The position numbers and the translations under genes were made by a program. The notes beneath the pieces were generated by a model, which did not search any database, was not told the origin of the DNA, and was given only the letters and a program-made list of their open reading frames with translations. A DNA stretch of 64,000 nt from NCBI RefSeq assembly GCF_947490415.1, contig NZ_CANLGX010000008.1:1-64000 (forward strand), in the 5' to 3' direction. This document shows positions 24,145-32,004 of this stretch, one piece after another. Position 1 is the stretch's first letter; each line of letters begins with the position of its first letter. Source of the stretch: an uncultured Eudoraea sp. (lineage in GTDB: Bacteria; Bacteroidota; Bacteroidia; Flavobacteriales; Flavobacteriaceae).

Positions 24145-25184
24145 CGTCAAAAATACTGGTAGTGGATGATGAGACTGATCTTGAGGTGCTCATCAAACAA
24201 AAATTTCGAAAACAAATACGGCAAAACGAGTATCAATTTGTATTTGCCATCAATGGAAAGGATGCCCTTGATAAACTCCAGATCGAACCCGATATGGATA
24301 TTGTCCTAAGTGACATCAATATGCCCGAAATGGACGGGCTTACCCTACTTTCTAAACTCAACGAATTAAACCCGCTCCTTAAATCGGTGATAGTTTCGGC
24401 CTATGGGGATATGGAAAACATTCGTACGGCGATGAACCGTGGTGCTTTTGATTTTATTACCAAACCCATCAATTTTGAAGATCTTACTATAACTATGGAA
24501 AAGACTTTAAAATATGCCAGGCAAATCAAAGACACACTAAAAGCCGTTAAGGAAAACAATATTCTAAAAATGTATGTGGATGAAAATGTACTAAACTTTA
24601 TGGGCAGTAAGGAATATGAATCTACAATTATGGCCAATGAAAATATTGAGGCCACAGTGATGTTCATAGATGTTTGCGGCTTTACGGCTATCAGTGAGAG
24701 CACCCCGGCCGATGTGGTGGTGAATATGCTGAACACTTACTTCGATATTATGGTGAAGGAAATTATTGCCCAGGAAGGATATGTAGACAAGTTTATCGGC
24801 GATGCCATTATGGCTGTGTTTAGAGGGGAATATCATTTAGATCGGGCCATTGATGTCGCTTTAGCTGTACGTCAAAAAATCAGTAACCTTCCTGAACCCA
24901 AAGGAATTTCGAATTATACTCCGAAAGTATCTATCGGCATCAAAAGCGGCGAGATGGTCTCCGGGAACATTGGATCATCGAGTTTAAAAAGGTTAGACTA
25001 TACGGTAATTGGGGATACCGTAAATACTGCAGCCCGATTACAGGATGCTGCCGGAGAAAATCAAATCATTATTTGCGAGAGTTGTTATGAGGGGGTGAAG
25101 GAATCTTTTCACTGCAAAAAAGTGGGTAGTATCAGCATGAAAAATATAGCAGCCCCGGTTACTGTCTATGAAGTTCTGGAATAA
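24141..25184 (+). CDS. Response regulator with class III adenylate/guanylate cyclase output
   Basis: 347 residues. Receiver domain (1-125) with Asp58 in LSDINMPEMDG and Lys in FITKPINFE; a coiled linker (about 125-160); and a class III cyclase domain (about 165-347) with the first metal Asp in VMFIDVCGFTAIS (about 176), the second in KFIGDAIMAVF (about 220) and the transition-state region DYTVIGDTVNTAARLQ. It should make cAMP or cGMP when phosphorylated. Substrate choice cannot be read with confidence from the motifs. It is the last gene of the signalling operon, followed by a separate promoter for moaE. Confidence 0.93.
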   Translation: MTSKILVVDDETDLEVLIKQKFRKQIRQNEYQFVFAINGKDALDKLQIEPDMDIVLSDINMPEMDGLTLLSKLNELNPLLKSVIVSAYGDMENIRTAMNRGAFDFITKPINFEDLTITMEKTLKYARQIKDTLKAVKENNILKMYVDENVLNFMGSKEYESTIMANENIEATVMFIDVCGFTAISESTPADVVVNMLNTYFDIMVKEIIAQEGYVDKFIGDAIMAVFRGEYHLDRAIDVALAVRQKISNLPEPKGISNYTPKVSIGIKSGEMVSGNIGSSSLKRLDYTVIGDTVNTAARLQDAAGENQIIICESCYEGVKESFHCKKVGSISMKNIAAPVTVYEVLE

Positions 25185-25232
25185 CATATAAAATTAAATA
25201 AGATTGGTTTAATCGACAGACATAAAGGATGA

Positions 25233-25262
25233 TTTGAGTTTCCTAAATCTTCTTTACCTTAG
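25233..25262 (+). promoter_or_regulatory. Bacteroidetes promoter before moaE
   Basis: TTTG (25233-25236), an 18-nt spacer, then TACCTTAG (25255-25262), close to the TTTG / TAnnTTTG consensus. Transcription would start near 25269, so the longer moaE frame beginning with TTG at 25234 cannot be the real start. Confidence 0.6.
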
Positions 25263-25281
25263 CGCCAAAGTAATATTCTTT

Positions 25282-25725
25282 ATGGAAAAACCACAGGTCA
25301 AAAACGTATTTATACAAGGAGCAATAACTCCTGAATTTATAGCTAAGTCTATTGCGAAACACCAAACAAAAACTCAGATTGGTGCGCATGATATATTTTT
25401 GGGACAGGTGCGGGCAGACGAAATAGAAGGAAAAAAGGTTGAGGCCATTGAGTATTCTGCTTATGAAGAAATGGCAAACCTAAAATTTCACGAGATCAGG
25501 GAGGCTGCCTTTAAGCGCTTTGACTTAAGCTGCATGCATATTTACCACAGCACAGGTATTGTTAAGACCGGTGAAATATGCTTATTTGTATTCGTTTCTT
25601 CGCCTCACCGAAAAGAGGTGTTTGAAGCTTTGCATGAGGTTGTTGAGGAAATTAAAAAGCAGGTTCCTGTTTTTGGAAAAGAATTATTTGAGGATGATTC
25701 CTACCAGTGGAAAGTAAATAGCTAA
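25282..25725 (+). CDS. moaE: Molybdopterin synthase catalytic subunit
   Basis: 147 residues from the ATG at 25282. Converts cyclic pyranopterin monophosphate to molybdopterin with sulfur from MoaD. MoaE features: GAHDIFLGQVRADE near the N-terminus, IEYSAYEEMA, the binding segment IYHSTGIVKTGEICLFVFVSSPHRKEVFEAL in broken form, and the C-terminal active-site stretch EEIKKQVPVFGKELF with the conserved lysines. It lies directly before moaC (2-nt gap). The other genes of the pathway are not in this window. Confidence 0.92.
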   Translation: MEKPQVKNVFIQGAITPEFIAKSIAKHQTKTQIGAHDIFLGQVRADEIEGKKVEAIEYSAYEEMANLKFHEIREAAFKRFDLSCMHIYHSTGIVKTGEICLFVFVSSPHRKEVFEALHEVVEEIKKQVPVFGKELFEDDSYQWKVNS

Positions 25726-25727
25726 AG

Positions 25728-26156
25728 ATGGTAGATATTACACATAAAAAAAATACACTTAGAACTGCTATTGCCCAGGCAATTGTTCATGTAAGTTCTA
25801 AAAATACCATAGAGGCCATTCTCAACAAAACGGTACCCAAAGGCGATGTATTTGCCATGAGCAAGGCGGCAGGATTATTGGGGGTTAAGAAGACCTCTGA
25901 CCTGTTACCCGACTGTCACCCGCTACCAATAGAGTATACAGACATAGTTTATGAAGTAGAAGGGCATCAGATCAAAATAGTGATCACCGTAAAAACTAAT
26001 TATAAAACAGGTGTTGAGGTCGAAGCCATGCACGGGGCTAGTATAGTGGCCCTTAATATGTATGATATGCTTAAGCCAATAGACAAAGGAGTTGAAATAA
26101 GTTCTATAAAACTACTCCAAAAAACGGGTGGTAAATCTGATATAAAAAATACTTAG
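25728..26156 (+). CDS. moaC: Cyclic pyranopterin monophosphate synthase
   Basis: 142 residues; second step of molybdenum cofactor synthesis, after MoaA. Conserved MoaC blocks are present: MVDITHKKNT, KGDVFAMSKAAGLLGVKKTS, DLLPDCHPLP and the catalytic region KTGVEVEAMHGASIVALNMY. It is a little shorter than enterobacterial MoaC (about 160), mostly at the N-terminus, as is common in Bacteroidetes. Starts 2 nt after moaE and converges with 26164-26868. Confidence 0.95.
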   Translation: MVDITHKKNTLRTAIAQAIVHVSSKNTIEAILNKTVPKGDVFAMSKAAGLLGVKKTSDLLPDCHPLPIEYTDIVYEVEGHQIKIVITVKTNYKTGVEVEAMHGASIVALNMYDMLKPIDKGVEISSIKLLQKTGGKSDIKNT

Positions 26157-26163
26157 AAAGCGT

Positions 26164-26868
26164 TTATTTTCTTACTGCCCAGATCTCATACATTGGTCCT
26201 CCTTTGCTGTTTTTCCCTTTATGATGCCAGTCATCGGCTTTTATTTCATAAGTGAAATTAAGTTGTGCGCCTACCCTGGTATTATCCCGTGAAAAAAATT
26301 GGATGTTTTCAGAATAAACCCCATCCTTTGAAGTATATGTTCCGCCTCCCGTACCGGAAAATTTAAAAGTTTCCGTATCATAAGCAATCCATTGAAAATA
26401 TCCATCCGATAAAAACTTCATGGTTTTTCGCGAATTACTTTCTCCACGTCTTTCCTGTCCTTCATCGGGGCCACGGGTTCCAAAAAGCCACTTGCCATCC
26501 AATGGCTGCTTGAATTCAGGGTCTTTCTTAAAGAATAAGTTGTTATCCCCAACGAATACCAAACCTCCTTCAACAATTTCTACAGGTAATTCAACAGAGG
26601 TGGCAGTATCCTCTTCATAATTAGAATTAAATTCAAGTTTTACAGCTAAGACATCATTCTCAAATTTATAAAAACCACCAATGGTCTTAACAAACCCTGC
26701 AGGCGATTTAGTATAAATGGTATGAATAAAATAAGTGTTGTCTATTTTTAATTCATGAGTAAGGTTGAGCCCATTAACACTGTCCTGTGCATGATAAACC
26801 CCGGGAGAGATCTGAGCCTGCATATTTACCAAATAAAATACCGAAAAGAGAAGAAGAATCCATTTCAT
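26164..26868 (-). CDS. Secreted lipocalin-like protein, unknown function
   Basis: 234 residues with a signal peptide (MKWILLLFSVFYLVNMQAQ). Two similar halves of beta character can be made out: GVYHAQDSVNGLNLTHELKI with VKTIGGFYKFENDVLAVKLEF, and GKWLFGTRGPDEG with TYTSKDGVYSENIQFF. The second half resembles DUF4488-type lipocalin-like domains of Bacteroidetes. No catalytic residues recognised. Monocistronic. It converges closely with moaC (7 nt between stops) with no terminator visible. Confidence 0.65.
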   Translation of the reverse strand: MKWILLLFSVFYLVNMQAQISPGVYHAQDSVNGLNLTHELKIDNTYFIHTIYTKSPAGFVKTIGGFYKFENDVLAVKLEFNSNYEEDTATSVELPVEIVEGGLVFVGDNNLFFKKDPEFKQPLDGKWLFGTRGPDEGQERRGESNSRKTMKFLSDGYFQWIAYDTETFKFSGTGGGTYTSKDGVYSENIQFFSRDNTRVGAQLNFTYEIKADDWHHKGKNSKGGPMYEIWAVRK

Positions 26869-26945
26869 AATTTATGCTTTTAAAGATTTAAAAATAAAGA
26901 TAATTCCTTTGTAATGAGCAGTTTGTATAAAATAGCTAAAAAAAG

Positions 26946-27896
26946 CTAAAGATTTTGGGAAGGCAGATGCTTTAACATTTCTACCGTAGTATTTTCAAGG
27001 TCAAACTTTGACTCCCATCCCCAATCTTCTTTTGCCTTAGAATCATCAATACTGCTCGGCCATGTTTCTGCTATACTCTGTCTGAAATCAGGACTATAGG
27101 ATACTTTGAAATTTGGGATGTGTTTTTTTATACTAGCGCTGATATCGGCTGGTGAAAAACTCATTGCCGCCAGATTATACGAGGATCTCACGGATATTTT
27201 TTCAGGATTACAATCCATAAGTTTTATGGTAGCCCTAATGGCATCGTCCATAAACATCATGGGAAGTTTTACATCCTCATTCAGAAAACAAGTATAGGTA
27301 CCCTTCTCAAGGGCCTCGTGATAAATTTCAATAGCATAATCCGTAGTGCCTCCTCCGGGAAGTGTTTTCCAACTAATTAATCCCGGGTACCTTACGCTTC
27401 TCACATCGACCCCAAATTTATGGTAGTAATAGGAACACCATCTTTCACCGGATTGCTTGCTTATGCCGTAAACAGTGCTGGGTTCCATTATGGTACTTTG
27501 AGGAGTATTGTCTTTTGGTGTGTTTGGACCAAATACTGCTATACTCGATGGCCAGAAAACTTTTTCAATTTTTCTTTCTTTGGCCAGGTTTAGTACGTTA
27601 AAAAGTGAATTCATATTTAAATTCCATGCCCTTTCAGGAAATTTCTCTGCTGTTGCACTCAACATAGCGGCCATTAAATATACTTCCTCAATTTCATGAT
27701 ACATTATGACATCCTCTATAGCTTCATAATTGGTAGCATCAAGTAATTCAAATGGTCCGGAGTTCATCAAACTATCAGCGCCCTCACGAATATCACTGGC
27801 AACAACTTGTTCATTTCCGTATAATTCTCGTAAGGCCAGGGTGAGTTCTGTACCAATCTGCCCGCAGGCTCCTAAAATAAGGATGGATTTTTGCAT
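26946..27896 (-). CDS. L-threonine 3-dehydrogenase, SDR type
   Basis: 316 residues, cytoplasmic. Oxidises threonine to 2-amino-3-ketobutyrate with NAD. Extended SDR features: Rossmann motif GACGQIG (9-15), SSIAVFGP, catalytic Tyr143 and Lys147 in TVYGISK, and family-specific runs such as RYPGLISWKTLPGGGTTDYA and DVKLPMMFMDDAI that match the short-chain TDH group (related to animal and Flavobacterium enzymes) rather than the zinc-dependent Tdh. Length is as expected. No kbl partner adjacent. Confidence 0.88.
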   Translation of the reverse strand: MQKSILILGACGQIGTELTLALRELYGNEQVVASDIREGADSLMNSGPFELLDATNYEAIEDVIMYHEIEEVYLMAAMLSATAEKFPERAWNLNMNSLFNVLNLAKERKIEKVFWPSSIAVFGPNTPKDNTPQSTIMEPSTVYGISKQSGERWCSYYYHKFGVDVRSVRYPGLISWKTLPGGGTTDYAIEIYHEALEKGTYTCFLNEDVKLPMMFMDDAIRATIKLMDCNPEKISVRSSYNLAAMSFSPADISASIKKHIPNFKVSYSPDFRQSIAETWPSSIDDSKAKEDWGWESKFDLENTTVEMLKHLPSQNL

Positions 27897-27960
27897 AAAC
27901 AGGGAGTAAATATAATTCCTTGGTAAAGATAGCTTTTATTAAAATTTGTACATTCGCCTT

Positions 27961-28455
27961 ATGAGAAAATTGTTTGTTTTTGGGATAACATTCTTACTCT
28001 TGTTTTCCTGTGGCAACACTCAAGGGACTGAGCAAAGTATTAGTCCGGACGAGCTTGAATTTGATGTGCAAAAACTCCCCAAAAAGTCAGTATTGAATAG
28101 CGGAGCCAAAGCAATTCTGGAGACTTGGGCCGAGTTTAATGATCTGGATATCGCTTTTGATGGACTTTACGCTGTTGAGAATAATGAAGAACTTATTCTT
28201 CTTATTGATGAGTTTATAGAGAAACAAAATGCACTGGCGGTTTCCAATTACCCTGAAATTTTTGATATACCACAGGTAAAAAGCCGGCAAAAAGTGTTTA
28301 AAACCTATGTTTTAAAGGTAAAGGCAACTCTTGAATACCGCAAGGATCCATTGGAGCCAACTATAGAAATGGTCAATGCATTTAACAATCTGCGCAATCA
28401 ATTTAATGTGATGGTAAATTATAATTTTGACTCAAAAATGATTTTAGATGAATAA
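27961..28455 (+). CDS. Small lipoprotein, unknown function
   Basis: 164 residues from the ATG at 27961 (the frame opens earlier only with TTG). Signal MRKLFVFGITFLLLFSCGN with lipobox Cys17. The mature part is helical and charged (NSGAKAILETWAEFNDLDIA, LILLIDEFIEKQNALAVSNY). It has no recognised domain. The C-terminus overlaps the next start by eight bases, so it is coupled with 28448-28942 and probably also with the trehalase after it. Confidence 0.7.
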   Translation: MRKLFVFGITFLLLFSCGNTQGTEQSISPDELEFDVQKLPKKSVLNSGAKAILETWAEFNDLDIAFDGLYAVENNEELILLIDEFIEKQNALAVSNYPEIFDIPQVKSRQKVFKTYVLKVKATLEYRKDPLEPTIEMVNAFNNLRNQFNVMVNYNFDSKMILDE

Positions 28456-28942
28456 GCTTTTAGTAATTACCCTAATGTTATGTGCCGGGCAATTGATTGC
28501 CCAGGAAGAGCCTAAGATGGAAGTAAATGAACTGATTAATAAATGGCATAAGGCGGCATCTGAAGCCGATTTTGACACGTATTTTGGGATCCTTGCCGAG
28601 GACGGAGTTTTTATAGGAACCGATGCCTCAGAAAATTGGCAAAATGATGATTTCAGGGCATTTTCAAAACCTTATTTTGATCGTGGAAAGGCATGGAGCT
28701 TTACTACTATAGAACGAAATATTTACATGAATGAATCTGGAAATTTTGCCTGGTTCGATGAATTATTGGATACCCGCATGGAAATTTGCAGAGGCTCCGG
28801 AGTACTTCAAAAGGAAGATGGCAAATGGAGAATAAAGCACTATGTGCTTTCCATAACCATTCCTAATGAAGACGTAGATGTAGTTAGTGCAATAAAAAAG
28901 GAAAAAGACAGCTTATTCATAGTAAATAAAAAACTTCGCTAA
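28448..28942 (+). CDS. Secreted SnoaL/NTF2-like protein
   Basis: 164 residues. Signal peptide MNKLLVITLMLCAGQLIAQ, then a single SnoaL_3-like cone-shaped domain: INKWHKAASEADFDTYFGIL, VFIGTDASENW, WFDELLDTRMEICRGSGVLQ and KEDGKWRIKHYVLSITIPNE. Such domains bind small hydrophobic ligands or act as isomerases; no substrate can be inferred. Overlaps the lipoprotein gene by 8 nt and precedes the trehalase by 48 nt. Confidence 0.82.
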   Translation: MNKLLVITLMLCAGQLIAQEEPKMEVNELINKWHKAASEADFDTYFGILAEDGVFIGTDASENWQNDDFRAFSKPYFDRGKAWSFTTIERNIYMNESGNFAWFDELLDTRMEICRGSGVLQKEDGKWRIKHYVLSITIPNEDVDVVSAIKKEKDSLFIVNKKLR

Positions 28943-28990
28943 TAAAAAGTGGTATTGCCTTTGGAGCGATTCGGTATAAATTATAATGTT

Positions 28991-30580
28991 ATGAAAATGA
29001 ACAGAAACCTTCTCTCTTTAATATTACTTTTTATAGTTTTTGTGGGTTGCAGGACGGAACCCCAGGAGAAGCAAACAGACTATTATTCCTCAGCCTTATT
29101 TAAAGATGTGCAATTACAAGGCTTATTTGAAGATTCCAAGACTTTTGTAGATCTGGTGCCTAAAGAATCTTATTACACGCTGAACAAGAAGTATGAAGCC
29201 GAAAGACAAAACACAGATTTTGATCTGAAAAAATTTGTCGAGGAAAATTTTAGTGATAAAACAACCGCCACACTTAGCTTTGAAACAGATACAACCCATA
29301 CCATGTATGAACATATTAGTAGTATCTGGAGCAAATTAACCAGGGGACCGGATTCTGTAATTCCCTATTCCTCCAGGATATCCTTGCCTTATGAATACGT
29401 TGTGCCCGGCGGGAGGTTTAAGGAAATTTATTATTGGGATAGTTATTTCACTATAGAAGGTTTGTTAGTAGATAATCAGGAACGGATTGCCAGGAACATG
29501 GTTGATAATTTCGCTTATTTAATAGATACTTTGGGCTTTATTCCCAATGGTACCAGGAACTACTATTTAAGCCGTTCACAACCTCCTTTCTTTACACTTA
29601 TGGCAACAGCACTTGCTCGTAAAGACAGTATGGTTTTAGCAGAATATTTACCAATGATTGAGAAGGAGTACGATTTTTGGATGGCCGGGAAAGATGTTAT
29701 TGAGGAGCCATATGAGGCTAACAAGTATGTAGTTAAAGTAGGGGATGATTCATTCCTTAACAGGTATTGGGACAGTAGTGTTACACCACGCCCTGAAAGC
29801 TACAAGGAAGATTATCATTTAGCGGATGATCTTGCAACTCAAAAAGAGAAAACTGATCTTTATGTCAATTTAAGGGCAGGAGCGACTTCCGGCTGGGATT
29901 TTAGCAGCCGTTGGTATGCCGAGGAAGGTTCCTTTGGGTCAACCAATACGGCAAATATATTACCGGTAGACCTGAACTGCCTGCTTTATTTTATGGAGAA
30001 TCAAATTGCTAAGGGCTATAGTTTAAAAGGGGATAGGCAAGCTGAATCCCTTTATCGGGAAAAGGCACTGAAGCGGAAAGAATTGATCCAGGAAACTTTT
30101 TGGGTTGAAGAGGAACAATTTTTTATGGATTTTGACTTTAAAACGAAAAGTAACACAGATGAATTTACATTAGCAGCTACGTATCCTTTGTTCTTTAATA
30201 TTGCTACTAAAGAACAGGCTGAAGCAGTAAAAGAAAAACTAATAACTGAGTTTTTAAAAGATGGCGGACTTCTTACTACTTTAAAAAATACGGGGCAACA
30301 ATGGGATGCTCCAAACGGATGGGCGCCTTTACAATGGATGGCTGTGCATGGGTTGCTTAACTATGGATATAAAGAAGAGGCTCTTGATGTAATGAAAAGA
30401 TGGTTGGCAATTAATGAGCGGGTCTATGAAAATACGGGTAAGATGATGGAAAAGTATAATGTGGAGGATACGAGCTTACTATCCGGAGGTGGCGAATATG
30501 AGACCCAGGATGGATTTGGCTGGACTAATGGGGTGGCATTAGGATTTAAGGCTTTGGTGGACCAAATGGAAGGTCAGTAA
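28991..30580 (+). CDS. treA: Trehalase, GH37, lipoprotein
   Basis: 529 residues from the ATG at 28991, which gives a signal LLSLILLFIVFVGCRTEP with lipobox; the longer frame adds an unlikely leader. Splits trehalose into two glucoses outside the cytoplasm. Both trehalase signatures are visible: PGGRFKEIYYWDSYF and QQWDAPNGWAPLQWM. Other conserved parts are FIPNGTRNYYLSRSQPPFF, SGWDFSSRW and GGGEYETQDGFGWTNGV. Length is normal. Probably last gene of a three-gene unit with the two small exported proteins upstream. A carbohydrate porin lies convergently next to it. Confidence 0.93.
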   Translation: MKMNRNLLSLILLFIVFVGCRTEPQEKQTDYYSSALFKDVQLQGLFEDSKTFVDLVPKESYYTLNKKYEAERQNTDFDLKKFVEENFSDKTTATLSFETDTTHTMYEHISSIWSKLTRGPDSVIPYSSRISLPYEYVVPGGRFKEIYYWDSYFTIEGLLVDNQERIARNMVDNFAYLIDTLGFIPNGTRNYYLSRSQPPFFTLMATALARKDSMVLAEYLPMIEKEYDFWMAGKDVIEEPYEANKYVVKVGDDSFLNRYWDSSVTPRPESYKEDYHLADDLATQKEKTDLYVNLRAGATSGWDFSSRWYAEEGSFGSTNTANILPVDLNCLLYFMENQIAKGYSLKGDRQAESLYREKALKRKELIQETFWVEEEQFFMDFDFKTKSNTDEFTLAATYPLFFNIATKEQAEAVKEKLITEFLKDGGLLTTLKNTGQQWDAPNGWAPLQWMAVHGLLNYGYKEEALDVMKRWLAINERVYENTGKMMEKYNVEDTSLLSGGGEYETQDGFGWTNGVALGFKALVDQMEGQ

Positions 30581-30642
30581 AGTTCTGTAGTTAGTGCATC
30601 TACTTTGCATAGGACACATAATTAGATCCGGACTAGCCCTAT

Positions 30643-31944
30643 TTATAGTGTAAACCTCCCTCTTATTCCCCAATAAATTAAGTTGTTGGCGGACTCATTT
30701 AGAGAAGGGTTAATTACCCATTGCAAATCGGGGGTGATTGCCAGATGTTCAGTTAAATTAAATCTATAGTATATTTCAAATGAATATTGGTCCCGGACAC
30801 CCGTTGGTTTTGCCCAGTTAAATCCAATGTTTAAGATATCATGACTTTTAAATCTGAATCCATTTCCAAAAGCAACATATTTTTCGGCAAGCGTATTAGT
30901 TCCTTTTCCATTTGAAAAACCAGCTCTAAAAAATGGAATATATTTCTCTTTGAAATACCAATGTGATGAAAAAGAAACGCCTTGTCCAGTATCAATTCCA
31001 TTTGTTGAATCAGAGTTCCAGTATGTTAAGCTTATACGTTTAAAATATCTTTCAGCATATGATTTAATATACCCTACTTCAATCGATTTAAATAAATTTC
31101 CTTCAAAAAATTGATTGCCGACATTCAAAAAGTCACCCTCATTAAAAGGATCACCAAGTACATCAAAAACACCCCCCATAACATAAATATCTTTTTTCGT
31201 TGTAGGGAGAATACTAACCACGGCACCTATACCCTGATTGGGCCAATTAGCTGTTGGAGAAGAAGAAAAACCGTAACCAAAGAAATTAGTAAAAGGATTA
31301 ATCATTCCATAAAAATTGAAATAATTAGTAGGGTCCAGTTTTCCAATAGCAAATTTCAGGTGTTCTTTGAACAATGTTTGTTGATAGTAAAATTCAGAAA
31401 TACGAAAAGAAAAACTATTAACCTTTGTTGCAGGCAACAATATTGAACCTGTTTCAAACCCTAATAACATTGGTGGAACTCCTGTACCTATGGTATGTCT
31501 TGTCTCAAATTTTATTGAAAAAGTTCCTGTATTTCCTGATTCCTTTCCAATTGGAGACCAACTTATAGGAATATCCAATATTCCACCACCCGAACTGGTC
31601 TGACTAGAATCTGTAATACCAGTTGATGCACCAAGATAAGCGATGGTATAGTTTATTCCGAACTCCAAATCAGTTTTATTAACTATTTTTTCCTTGGTTT
31701 CAAACCAGGGCTTGAAAACCCTAATTGGAATTCTGAAATAAGATTCTTTAACCTGATTTTCAAATACTAACTGAGCCTCTATGCTTGTGGGACCACCTAA
31801 TTCGTTTTTACCCTTGTATCCCGAATAAGTGGAATCGGTCAGTATTCCAAACCCAGAACTGCTTGAATCAGGAATCTTCTGCCCAAAAACATTGATAAGT
31901 GTAAACACTAAGAGCGCAAGAGAAATAAAGAATTTTCTTTTCAT
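30643..31944 (-). CDS. OprB-like carbohydrate porin
   Basis: 433 residues with signal peptide (MKRKFFISLALLVFTLINVFGQ). The protein is made of amphipathic beta strands and ends in aromatic YWGIRGRFTL, the usual C-terminus of outer-membrane barrels. Conserved OprB-like parts include FRISEFYYQQTLFKEHLKFA, GKLDPTNYFNFYGMINPFTN and the late segment LTEHLAITPDLQWVINPSLN. It likely lets sugars or other solutes diffuse across the outer membrane. Faces the trehalase gene tail to tail (62 nt), so a link to trehalose use is suggestive only. Confidence 0.8.
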   Translation of the reverse strand: MKRKFFISLALLVFTLINVFGQKIPDSSSSGFGILTDSTYSGYKGKNELGGPTSIEAQLVFENQVKESYFRIPIRVFKPWFETKEKIVNKTDLEFGINYTIAYLGASTGITDSSQTSSGGGILDIPISWSPIGKESGNTGTFSIKFETRHTIGTGVPPMLLGFETGSILLPATKVNSFSFRISEFYYQQTLFKEHLKFAIGKLDPTNYFNFYGMINPFTNFFGYGFSSSPTANWPNQGIGAVVSILPTTKKDIYVMGGVFDVLGDPFNEGDFLNVGNQFFEGNLFKSIEVGYIKSYAERYFKRISLTYWNSDSTNGIDTGQGVSFSSHWYFKEKYIPFFRAGFSNGKGTNTLAEKYVAFGNGFRFKSHDILNIGFNWAKPTGVRDQYSFEIYYRFNLTEHLAITPDLQWVINPSLNESANNLIYWGIRGRFTL

Positions 31945-32004
31945 TTCAATAATATAAAATAAGGGAAATAGAAAGTTACTTCCCTTATTTTATTTCTAGT
32001 CTAT

